Assembly (NCBI GenBank): GCA_036525975.1
Contig: DATCZK010000020.1
Coordinates: 1 to 55,355 of the forward strand
Source of the DNA: Quisquiliibacterium sp036525975
Lineage (GTDB): Bacteria > Pseudomonadota > Gammaproteobacteria > Burkholderiales > Burkholderiaceae_E
Direction of reading: 5' to 3'
DNA length: 55,355 nt
The notes under the pieces are model-generated. The model saw only the letters and a list, made by a program, of their open reading frames with translations. It searched no databases and was not told where the DNA came from. Position numbers and translations under genes: made by a program. This document shows positions 16,137 to 25,858 of the stretch, piece by piece (the stretch's first letter is position 1; each line of letters starts with the position of its first letter).

Positions 16137-16877
16137 ATGCTGATTCACGGATTTCACGCGGTGGCGGCCCGGCTCAAACGGGGGGGCGAGGGGGTGCGCG
16201 AGCTCTACGTGGCCGGTTCGCGCGACGACGCGCGGGTGCGCGACCTGGTCAAGCTCGCCGAGCAGGGCGGCGTGCGACCGATCTTCGTCGACGGCGCGCG
16301 CATCGACCGGCTCTGCCCGGGCCGCAGGCACCAGGGGGTGGTGCTGGTGGCCGAAGCCGCCCTTCCCGGCGCGGACCTCGAAACGATCCTCGCGCCCGAG
16401 CGCCATCCGCGCCTGCTGCTGCTCGATGGCGTGACCGACCCCCGCAACCTCGGCGCCTGCCTGCGGGTGGCCGACGCGGCCGGTGTCACGGCCGTGATCG
16501 CGCCCAAGGACCACGCTTGCCCGCTCACCGAGGTCGCGATCCAGACCGCGTCGGGCGCGGCCGAGTCGGTGCCCTACCTGATGGTGACGAACCTCGTGCG
16601 CGCGATGGACCGCATCAAGGAGGCCGGGATGTGGCTCGTGGGCACGGCCGACGACGCGCCCACCTCGCTCTACGAGTGCGAGATTCCGCAGCCGGCGGCC
16701 TGGGTGCTGGGCGCCGAGGGCAAGGGCTTGCGCCGGCTCACGCGCGAACGCTGCGACCTGCTCGTGCGCATTCCGATGGCCGGCTCGGTGTCGAGCCTGA
16801 ACGTGTCGGTCGCGGCCGGGGTCGTGCTGTTCGAGAGCGTGCGTCAGCAGGCGGCGCGCTCGCGAACCGCGCCCTGA
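16137..16877 (+). CDS. rlmB: 23S rRNA (guanosine-2251-2'-O)-methyltransferase
   Basis: SPOUT-class 2'-O-methyltransferase of 23S rRNA. The 246-residue product has the substrate-binding N-terminal domain (IHGFHAVAARLKRG) and the knotted SPOUT motifs: LLLDGVTDPRNLGACLRVAD (motif 1), VLGAEGKGLRRLTRE (motif 2) and IPMAGSVSSLNVSVAAGVVLFE (motif 3). The rnr-rlmB pairing is the same as in E. coli. Its last 34 bases overlap the 3' end of the convergent nuclease gene. Confidence 0.95.
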   Translation: MLIHGFHAVAARLKRGGEGVRELYVAGSRDDARVRDLVKLAEQGGVRPIFVDGARIDRLCPGRRHQGVVLVAEAALPGADLETILAPERHPRLLLLDGVTDPRNLGACLRVADAAGVTAVIAPKDHACPLTEVAIQTASGAAESVPYLMVTNLVRAMDRIKEAGMWLVGTADDAPTSLYECEIPQPAAWVLGAEGKGLRRLTRERCDLLVRIPMAGSVSSLNVSVAAGVVLFESVRQQAARSRTAP

Positions 16878-17464
16878 GCGCCGGAGCCGGCGCCCTCGTT
16901 CGCCGCCCTGGCGCGGCGCTGGCGCTCGCGGTAGGCCCACGGCGCCTCGGGCTCGCCGCCCGACCACAACCCGGCGCCGCGTGCGCGCGCCCGCGCCTGG
17001 GCCTGCTGGTAGGCGGCTCGCTGCGCGGGGTCCTGCTCGTGCGCGTAACGGGTGAAGTGCCAGGCGTGGCCGGCGTCGACTTGCTCGAGTCCGACATCGG
17101 CGCCGTCGGCCCGCACGTAGGCCACCAGCCTGCCGAACGGATCGACCTTGTAGGCGCTGATCCTGACGCTGCGCTCGCAGACGAGCGCGGCGAGGTGCGC
17201 GCGCGACTCGGGGCCGCCGGGCTGGGCCCGCTCGGGCGCGTCGATTCCCGCGATCCGCACCGTGACCTCGCCGCCGGCGGCGGTGGCAACGAGCGTGTCG
17301 CCGTCGTGGACCACGCTCACCCGCGCGAAGAAAGGACCGGCCGGCAACGGTTGGCTCGGGCGGTCGCGCGCGCTGGCCACGGCGGCCATCGCGAGCGCGG
17401 CGGCGAGCGCGGTGGCGAGCGCCACGGCGCAGGCGCTGCGCGGCGCCCGCGTGCCCCCGCTCAA
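16844..17464 (-). CDS. secreted staphylococcal-nuclease-like (SNase) protein
   Basis: A 206-residue protein with an N-terminal export signal (Arg residues, then a hydrophobic Ala-rich core ending around VASARD) and an SNase/thermonuclease fold: VVHDGDTLVAT, VRIAGIDAPE, CERSVRISAYKVDPFGRLVAYV and EQVDAGHAWHF. Catalytic residues expected for active SNase are present in part: the DGDT and GIDAPE motifs and the DPFGR Arg. The start is a TTG that overlaps the stop of the upstream alcohol dehydrogenase (TTGA). Tail-to-tail it overlaps rlmB by 34 bases. Nuclease activity is inferred, not certain. Confidence 0.8.
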   Translation of the reverse strand: MSGGTRAPRSACAVALATALAAALAMAAVASARDRPSQPLPAGPFFARVSVVHDGDTLVATAAGGEVTVRIAGIDAPERAQPGGPESRAHLAALVCERSVRISAYKVDPFGRLVAYVRADGADVGLEQVDAGHAWHFTRYAHEQDPAQRAAYQQAQARARARGAGLWSGGEPEAPWAYRERQRRARAANEGAGSGAQGAVRERAAC

Positions 17465-18498
17465 CCGCGCCCCTCTGCGGCCTGCGCGTGCGAACAGCGC
17501 AGCACCGCGGCGCCCACGATCTTGCCCGCGCGAAGCTCGTCGAGCGTGCGTTGCGCGTCGGCGAGGTTGCGCTCGGTGACCTCGGTGAGCAGGTGGAACT
17601 CGCCGGCTATTCGCATGAACGCCTCGCCGTCGGCACGCGTGAGGTTGGCCACCGAGCGGATCGATCTCTCGCCCCAGAGCCAGGCGTAGGGAAACGAGGG
17701 GATGTCCGACATGTGGATTCCGGCGCAGACCACGGTGCCGCCGGGCGCGATCGCGCGCAGCGCGGCGGGCACCAGCGCCCCGACCGGCGCGAACAGCAGC
17801 GCCGCGTCGAGCGGCTCGGGGGCCGGCTCGTCGGAGCCCCCCGCCCAGCGGGCGCCCAGGCGCTTCGCGAGCGCCTGGGCGTCGGTGTCGCCGGCGCGGG
17901 TGAAGGCGTAGACCTCGCGCCCCTGGCGGCGGGCAACCTGCGCGACCAGGTGCGCCGCTGCGCCGAAGCCGTAGAGGCCCAGGCGCTTCGCGTCGCCTGC
18001 GGCGAGAAGCGCGCGATAGCCGATCAACCCGGCGCACAGCAGCGGCGCGGCCTCGGCGTCGCCGTAGCGCGGCGGAATCGGCAGGCAGTAGCGGGCGTCG
18101 GCGAGCGCATAGTCGGCATAGCCGCCGTCGAGCTGGTAGCCGGTGAACGTGGCCCGCGGGCACAGATTCTCGCGGCCGCTGCGGCACCAGGCGCAGCGCC
18201 CGCACGTGCCCGCCAGCCAGGGCACCCCCAGGCGCGCGCCGATCGGCACCTGCGTCACGCGCGCGCCGCGCGCCTCCACCACGCCGACGATCTCGTGGCC
18301 GGGAATCACCGGCAGGCGCGGTTCGGGCAGTTCCCGGTCCACCAGGTGCAGGTCGGTGCGGCAGACGCCGCAGGTGCGAACCCGCAGCAGCACCTGGTGC
18401 GGACCCGGGCGCGGGCGCGGGCGCACGCGCGCGTGCAGCCTGCCGCGCTCGCCCTCGAACACCATCGCGTGCATCGTCGCCCGCTCGCTGCCCTTCAT
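17461..18498 (-). CDS. zinc-dependent alcohol dehydrogenase family protein
   Basis: A 345-residue MDR-superfamily dehydrogenase. The GroES-like part has CGVCRTDLHLVDRELP (catalytic zinc Cys), PGHEIVGVV (catalytic His/Glu) and the structural-zinc cysteines in GTCGRCAWCRSGRENLC. The Rossmann part begins LGLYGFGAAAHLVAQVARR, with GFGAAA in place of the usual GxGxxG. It is close to the AdhP/cinnamyl alcohol dehydrogenase branch; the substrate is unknown. It is divergent from the FtsH gene, separated by 96 bases, and translationally coupled to the downstream nuclease gene. Confidence 0.87.
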   Translation of the reverse strand: MKGSERATMHAMVFEGERGRLHARVRPRPRPGPHQVLLRVRTCGVCRTDLHLVDRELPEPRLPVIPGHEIVGVVEARGARVTQVPIGARLGVPWLAGTCGRCAWCRSGRENLCPRATFTGYQLDGGYADYALADARYCLPIPPRYGDAEAAPLLCAGLIGYRALLAAGDAKRLGLYGFGAAAHLVAQVARRQGREVYAFTRAGDTDAQALAKRLGARWAGGSDEPAPEPLDAALLFAPVGALVPAALRAIAPGGTVVCAGIHMSDIPSFPYAWLWGERSIRSVANLTRADGEAFMRIAGEFHLLTEVTERNLADAQRTLDELRAGKIVGAAVLRCSHAQAAEGRG

Positions 18499-18594
18499 CG
18501 CGACTCCCTCCGGCTGCCGCTGCGCTCCACGCCCAGCATAGCGCCGCGCGCGCCGTCGCGCCGCGCCCGGCCCGAGGGTTTATCCTTTCGTATC

Positions 18595-20475
<1,881 letters not shown>

Positions 20476-20596
20476 TTGCCGGCACCCGGCATTTCGTAGT
20501 ATCATTTCTTGCAATATGGTTTGCCGCAAAGTAGTTGTCCGCGCACTCACTTTCGGCGCACCTTTCGTTTCAACATGACGTGATCAGGAGGAGAGA

Positions 20597-21577
20597 ATGT
20601 TCAGAACCAGCTTGAAACTCATGGCGGCCGCGCTCGGCGCCGCAGCGCTGCTGGCCCCGGTGTCGGCTCACGCGCAGGCCAAGGACAAGTTCGTCACGAT
20701 CGGCACGGGCGGACAGACGGGCGTGTACTACGTCGTCGGCCAGTCGATCTGTTCGCTCGTCAATCGCGGCACCGCGACGCACGGCATCAAGTGCACGGCG
20801 CCTTCCACCGGCGGTTCGGTCGCGAACATCAACTCGATCCGCGCCGGCGAGATGGACATGGGGGTGGCGCAGTCCGACTGGCAGTTCCACGCCTACAACG
20901 GCACCTCGCAGTTCAAGGAGAAGGGGCCGTTCAAGGAGTTGCGCGCGGTGTTCTCGGTGCACCCCGAGCCGTTCACCGTGGTCGCCCGCAAGGACGCGAA
21001 CATCAAGTCCTTCGACGACCTCAAGGGCAAGCGGGTGAACGTGGGCAACCCCGGCTCCGGCCAGCGGGGCACGATGGAAGTGGTGATGGAAGCGTACGGC
21101 TGGAAGATGAGCGACTTCAAGCTCGCTTCCGAGCTCAAGCCGGCCGAGCAGTCGGCGGCGCTGTGCGACAACAAGGTCGACGCGATCATCTACACGGTGG
21201 GCCACCCGAACGGCTCGATCCAGGAAGCCAGCACCTCCTGCGACACGGTGCTCGTGCCGGTCACGGGCGCGGCGATCGACAAGCTCCTGCAGGGCAAGGA
21301 CTACTTCGCCAAGGCGACGATTCCCGGCAAGATGTACAAGGGCAGCGACAACGACGTGGCCACCTTCGGCGTGGGCGCGACCTTCGTCGCCTCGAGCAAC
21401 GCCAGCCCGGAGGTGATCTACCAGGTCGTCAAGGCCGTGTTCGACAACTTCGATCGCTTCAAGAGGCTGCACCCGGCCTTCGCGAATCTCGACGCCAAGC
21501 TGATGATCAAGAACAACCTCTCGGCCCCGCTGCACGACGGCGCGGTCAAGTACTACAAAGAGACAGGCTGGATGTAA
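20597..21577 (+). CDS. TAXI-family TRAP transporter solute receptor
   Basis: Periplasmic substrate-binding protein of 326 residues with a classic Sec signal peptide (FRTSLKLMAAALGAAALLAPVSAHAQA; cleavage after AHA or AQA). The mature part has the TAXI hallmarks FVTIGTGGQTGVYY near the N-terminus and GNPGSGQRGTMEVVMEAYGW in the middle. TAXI receptors bind small carboxylates, often glutamate-like amino acids, but the ligand cannot be read here. A strong aggagg ribosome site precedes the ATG. It pairs with the fused permease after a 202-base gap, and is the first gene of a seven-gene plus-strand unit. Confidence 0.93.
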   Translation: MFRTSLKLMAAALGAAALLAPVSAHAQAKDKFVTIGTGGQTGVYYVVGQSICSLVNRGTATHGIKCTAPSTGGSVANINSIRAGEMDMGVAQSDWQFHAYNGTSQFKEKGPFKELRAVFSVHPEPFTVVARKDANIKSFDDLKGKRVNVGNPGSGQRGTMEVVMEAYGWKMSDFKLASELKPAEQSAALCDNKVDAIIYTVGHPNGSIQEASTSCDTVLVPVTGAAIDKLLQGKDYFAKATIPGKMYKGSDNDVATFGVGATFVASSNASPEVIYQVVKAVFDNFDRFKRLHPAFANLDAKLMIKNNLSAPLHDGAVKYYKETGWM

Positions 21578-21592
21578 GCCTTCGCGGCGGTC

Positions 21593-21614
21593 GCGGGGCC
21601 CCCGCAGGCCCCGC
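21593..21614 (+). promoter_or_regulatory. GC stem-loop between receptor and permease genes
   Basis: GCGGGGCC, loop CCCGCA, GGCCCCGC: a perfect 8-bp stem 15 bases after the receptor stop, followed by tctcct but no T-run. It may protect the 3' end of the receptor mRNA or partly stop transcription, so that more receptor than permease is made. The rest of the 202-base gap contains further GC-rich partial repeats and no visible gene. Confidence 0.45.
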
Positions 21615-21779
21615 TCTCCTCGCCGCGCCGCCCTCGCGGCGCCCCGTGGCGTTTCGGGCGCCCGCCGGGAGCGGCCGGCGCATCGCTTCGCCATCGGCCG
21701 AGTTTCGCGACGTACCCCGGGGCGAGCGCACCCGGGGCGGGTGAACCCGAGCGCGTCTCAACAATCGCGGGAGTAAACG

Positions 21780-24386
21780 ATGAGTTCAACACCGGGCAGC
21801 GGCGCGGTGCCGCCGCAGAGCAACCTGCAGGAGATAATCGCCGAGGCGGACACCGGCGGACGCAATCCGGCGGGGCTCGCCAAGAAGGTCCTGCTGGGCG
21901 CCGCGCTGATCTGGTCGCTGTTCCAGCTCTGGATCGCGTCGCCCGTGCCCTTCATCCTGGGCTTGGGCGTGTTCAACGACACCGAGGCGCGGTCGATCCA
22001 CCTCGCGTTCGCGCTCTTCCTCGCGTTTCTCGGCTACCCGGCGCTCAAGCGCTCGCCGCGGCGGTACATCCCGATCCTCGACTGGGTGTTCGCGATCGTC
22101 GGCGCCTTCTGCGCGGCCTACCTGTTCCTGTTCAACGAAGGCCTCTCGAAGCGCCCCGGCGCCCCGATCATGCAGGACGTGATCGTGGCCACGGTCGGCC
22201 TCGTGCTGCTGCTCGAGGCGACGCGACGCAGCCTCGGGCCGGCGCTCACGATCCTGGCCGGCGTCTTCCTCGCCTACACCTTCTTCGGGCAGTCGATGCC
22301 CGAACTGATCTCGCACAAGGGCTACTCGCTCAACGCGATCATCAATCACCAGTGGGTCACGACCGAAGGCGTGTTCGGCGTCGCGCTCGGGGTGTCCACC
22401 AGCTTCGTGTTCCTGTTCGTCCTGTTCGGCGCGCTGCTCGACAAGGCGGGCGCCGGCAACTACTTCATCCAGGTGGCGTTCGCGCTGCTGGGCCACCTGC
22501 GCGGCGGTCCGGCCAAGGCCGCGGTGATCTCTTCGGGTCTCACCGGGCTGATCTCCGGGTCTTCGATCGCCAACGTCGTCACCACGGGCACCTTCACGAT
22601 CCCGCTGATGAAGCGCGTGGGCTACACCGCCGAGCAGGCCGGTGCCGTGGAGGTGAGTTCGTCGGTCAACGGGCAGATCATGCCGCCGGTGATGGGCGCC
22701 GCGGCGTTCCTGATGGTGGAGTTCGTCGGCATCCCCTACACCGACGTGATCCGCCACGCGTTCCTTCCCGCGCTGATCTCGTACATCGCGCTGGTCTACA
22801 TCGTTCACCTCGAGGCGATGAAGGCCGACATGAAGGCGCTGCCCAGGCGCGAGCACCGCACGCTCTCGCATAACCTGATCAGCTGGGGCCTGATCATTTC
22901 CGGCTCGGTCGTGCTCGCCGGAGCGATCTACTACGCGATCGGCTGGATCCGCCCGGCCTTCGGGGCGGCGTCGAACTGGATCATCGCGATCGGGCTGCTG
23001 GCCTCGTACGTCGGGCTGGTGGCGTTCGCGTCGAAGTACCCCGAATTGAAGCTCGACGACCCGAACGCGGAAGTCGTCGAGCTGCCCCTGGTGGGGCCCA
23101 CGGTGAAGGCGGGCTTGCAGTTCCTGCTCCCGGTGGTCGTGCTGGTCTGGGCGCTGATGGTGGAGCAGCTCTCTCCGGGCCTCTCGGCGTTCTACGCGAC
23201 GCTGTTCATGGTGTTCATCCTTCTCACGCAGCGGCCGCTGATCGCGATGTTCCGCAGGCGCGGGCAATACGGCGCCGCGATAGGGCAAGGCTTCGGGGAG
23301 CTGGTCGACGGCCTGATCACGGGCGCGCGCAACATGATCGGCATCGGCATCGCAACCGCCACCGCGGGGATCATCGTGGGCACCGTCACCCTCACCGGCC
23401 TGGGTGCGGTGATGGTCGACATGGTGGCGACGCTCTCGGGCGGCAACATGCTCGCCGCGCTGTTCGTCACCGCAGTGATCAGCCTGATCCTGGGGATGGG
23501 CCTGCCGACCACCGCGAACTACATCGTCGTGTCCTCGCTGATGGCCGTGGTGATCGTGGAGCTCGGTTCGCAGACCGGGCTGATCGTGCCGCTGATCGCG
23601 GTGCACCTGTTCGTGTTCTATTTCGGGATCATGGCCGACATCACGCCGCCGGTGGGGCTGGCGTCGTTCGCGGCCGCCGCGATCTCGGGCGGAGACCCGA
23701 TCAAGACCGGTCTCACTTCGTTCTTCTACAGCCTGCGCACGGCGGCGCTGCCGTTCCTGTTCATCTACAACACCGACCTGCTCCTGGTCGACGTGGGGTG
23801 GGTGACCGGCGTGGGCACCTTCGTGGTCGCGACGCTCGCGATGCTGCTGTTCGCGGCCGCCACGCAGGGATGGTTCATCGTGCGCAGCCGCCGCTACGAG
23901 TCGGCCCTGCTGCTGCTGGTGGCGTTCACGCTGTTCCGCCCGGGGTTCTGGATGGACATGGTCGCGGCGCCTTACCACGACGTGCCGCCGGCGTCGCTGG
24001 TGGCCGAGGTCGGCAAGGCCGCTCCGGGCACCGACGTGCACCTGAACATCGACGGTGAAGACGAGTTCGGCAACCCGAAGCAGTTCTTCGCGCCGATCGT
24101 GGTGCCCGAGGGCAAGGACGGAGCCGAGAGGTTCGGCAAGCTCGGCATCGAGCTGCTGGCGCAGGACGGAAAGCTGATCATCGACGCCGTGGCGTTCGGC
24201 AGCGAGGCCGCGAAAGCCGGGCTGAAGTTCGACCAGAAGATCGTGTCGGCGCGAATCGACGCCCATCAACCGCCCAAGCAGTTGATGTGGATCGCGGGCC
24301 TCGCGCTGCTCGCGGTCGTGGTGCTGCTGCAGCGCCGCCGCCGCCCGCCGGCGACGCGAATCCCCGGTGCGACCGCGCCGGCCTGA
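21780..24386 (+). CDS. TRAP transporter fused permease (4TM/12TM)
   Basis: Inner-membrane permease of 868 residues in which the small DctQ-like (4 helices, up to about residue 170) and large DctM-like parts are fused, the form that goes with TAXI receptors. DctM features include GLISGSSIANVVTTGTF, SSSVNGQIMPPVMGAAAF, ILGMGLPTTANYIVVSSL and DITPPVGLASFAAAAISGG. The last ~180 residues form a DUF3394-type extension with two membrane helices flanking a soluble segment. It uses the ion gradient rather than ATP. A gggag ribosome site precedes the ATG. usp follows after 12 bases. Confidence 0.93.
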   Translation: MSSTPGSGAVPPQSNLQEIIAEADTGGRNPAGLAKKVLLGAALIWSLFQLWIASPVPFILGLGVFNDTEARSIHLAFALFLAFLGYPALKRSPRRYIPILDWVFAIVGAFCAAYLFLFNEGLSKRPGAPIMQDVIVATVGLVLLLEATRRSLGPALTILAGVFLAYTFFGQSMPELISHKGYSLNAIINHQWVTTEGVFGVALGVSTSFVFLFVLFGALLDKAGAGNYFIQVAFALLGHLRGGPAKAAVISSGLTGLISGSSIANVVTTGTFTIPLMKRVGYTAEQAGAVEVSSSVNGQIMPPVMGAAAFLMVEFVGIPYTDVIRHAFLPALISYIALVYIVHLEAMKADMKALPRREHRTLSHNLISWGLIISGSVVLAGAIYYAIGWIRPAFGAASNWIIAIGLLASYVGLVAFASKYPELKLDDPNAEVVELPLVGPTVKAGLQFLLPVVVLVWALMVEQLSPGLSAFYATLFMVFILLTQRPLIAMFRRRGQYGAAIGQGFGELVDGLITGARNMIGIGIATATAGIIVGTVTLTGLGAVMVDMVATLSGGNMLAALFVTAVISLILGMGLPTTANYIVVSSLMAVVIVELGSQTGLIVPLIAVHLFVFYFGIMADITPPVGLASFAAAAISGGDPIKTGLTSFFYSLRTAALPFLFIYNTDLLLVDVGWVTGVGTFVVATLAMLLFAAATQGWFIVRSRRYESALLLLVAFTLFRPGFWMDMVAAPYHDVPPASLVAEVGKAAPGTDVHLNIDGEDEFGNPKQFFAPIVVPEGKDGAERFGKLGIELLAQDGKLIIDAVAFGSEAAKAGLKFDQKIVSARIDAHQPPKQLMWIAGLALLAVVVLLQRRRRPPATRIPGATAPA

Positions 24387-24398
24387 CGAGGAGAAGAC

Positions 24399-24839
24399 AT
24401 GTACAAGGACATCCTGCTGGCGGTCGACCACGACAGCGACGACTCCTGGCGGCGGGCGCTGCCGGTCGCTCTCGAGCACTGCAAGGCCTTCGGTTCCACG
24501 CTGCACGTGATCACGGTGGTGCAGGAGCTGGGCGTGGGCAACGTGTCGAGCTTCCTGCCGCTGGACTTCGAGAAGAAGGCGGTGGAGCGCGTGCGAAAGT
24601 GGCTCGAGGAGTGGGTCAGCGCCAACGTGCCGGCGGGCGTGAAGACGCAGCGCATGGTCGCGGTGGGCAAGGTCTACGCCGAGATCCTGGCCGCGGCCGT
24701 GGAGATCGACGCCGACCTGATCGTTCTCGCCTCCCACAACCCCGAGCTCAGCGACTTCCTGATCGGGTCGAACGCGGCCAAGGTCGCGCGCCACGCCGAT
24801 CGCTCGGTTCTGATCGTGCGCACCAAGGCGGCTCGATGA
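24399..24839 (+). CDS. universal stress protein (UspA family)
   Basis: A 146-residue single-domain Usp fold. It begins MYKDILLAVDHDSDDSW, and the C-terminal nucleotide-binding pattern is DADLIVLASHNPELSDFLIGSNAAKVARHADRSVLIVR, with the G-x-N variant of the usual G(S/T)A loop. It lies inside the transporter/catabolic unit with a gaggag ribosome site, so it is probably a pathway-linked Usp rather than a global stress gene. Its stop overlaps the start of the next gene (ATGA). Confidence 0.9.
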   Translation: MYKDILLAVDHDSDDSWRRALPVALEHCKAFGSTLHVITVVQELGVGNVSSFLPLDFEKKAVERVRKWLEEWVSANVPAGVKTQRMVAVGKVYAEILAAAVEIDADLIVLASHNPELSDFLIGSNAAKVARHADRSVLIVRTKAAR

Positions 24840-25855
24840 CGCCGTTCGCGATCGCCGGAATCCAGATGCAGGTCCACGCCGGGCGCAACAACATCGAGGC
24901 GATGGGCCAGCGCCTGGCGGTGCTGATGGCGCGCTTTCCCTGGGTGCAGATGGTGGTGTTCAGCGAGCTCGCGCCCTTCGGCCCGTTGCTGGGCAACGCG
25001 CAGGAACTGCCCGGGCCGGCCGAGGACGCGTTTCGGGCGCTCGCGCAGCGCTACGACGTGTGGCTCCTTCCGGGGTCGATGTTCGAGCGCACGGAGCGCG
25101 GCATCTTCAACACCGCTTCGGTGATCGACCCGCGAGGCAACGTGGTCGGGCGCTACCGCAAGATGTTCCCGTTCCGCCCCTACGAGGAGGGCGTGGAGGC
25201 GGGCACCGAGCACCTGCTGTTCGACGTGCCCGAGGTGGGGCGCTTCGGGGTGTCGATCTGCTACGACATGTGGTTCCCCGAGACCTCGCGCACGCTCGCG
25301 TGCCTGGGCGCCGAGGTGATCCTGCACCCCACGATGACCGACACGATCGACCGCGACGTGGAGATCTCGATCGCGCGCGCCACCGCCGTCACGAACCAGT
25401 GCTACTTCGTCGACATCAACGGCGTGGGCGACGGCGGGGTCGGGCGCTCGATCATCGTGGGCCCCTCGGGCTACGTGATCCACGAGGCGCGCGGCAACGA
25501 GGAGAGCATTCCGGTGGAGATCGACCTCGACCGGGTGCGCCGCGAGCGCGAGGTGGGAATCCGCTCGCTGGGCCAGCCGCTCAAGAGCTTTCGCGATCGC
25601 CCGGTCGACTTTCCCGTCTACCGGCGCGACGCGCAGAGCCAGGCCTACCTGCAAAGCCTCGGCCCGCTCGCCAAGCCCTTGCGCGGTTCGCGCGCGGGCC
25701 TGCGCGCCGCGCACGACGTGGTCGAGGCGGTGAGAACGGGCGAGCACACGATCGCGGCGGGGCCGGTGGCGCCCTCGGCGCAACCGTACGAGGCGACGCT
25801 GGCGAGCGAGCACGCGCCGCACGCCGCGCCGGCGGCACCGAACCAAGGAGGTTGA
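24836..25855 (+). CDS. carbon-nitrogen hydrolase (nitrilase superfamily)
   Basis: A 339-residue amidase-like enzyme with the Glu-Lys-Cys triad: E44 in VVFSELAPFG, K109 in YRKMFPF, C142 in SICYDMWFPE. The core ends near residue 270; the last ~65 residues are an Ala/Pro-rich tail not seen in minimal family members. Such enzymes hydrolyse amides or N-carbamoyl compounds. The location next to a PLP decarboxylase and an ATP-grasp ligase suggests that its substrate is an amide of an amine or amino acid. ATG start chosen from the ATGA overlap with usp. Confidence 0.9.
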   Translation: MTPFAIAGIQMQVHAGRNNIEAMGQRLAVLMARFPWVQMVVFSELAPFGPLLGNAQELPGPAEDAFRALAQRYDVWLLPGSMFERTERGIFNTASVIDPRGNVVGRYRKMFPFRPYEEGVEAGTEHLLFDVPEVGRFGVSICYDMWFPETSRTLACLGAEVILHPTMTDTIDRDVEISIARATAVTNQCYFVDINGVGDGGVGRSIIVGPSGYVIHEARGNEESIPVEIDLDRVRREREVGIRSLGQPLKSFRDRPVDFPVYRRDAQSQAYLQSLGPLAKPLRGSRAGLRAAHDVVEAVRTGEHTIAAGPVAPSAQPYEATLASEHAPHAAPAAPNQGG

Positions 25856-25858
25856 GAG

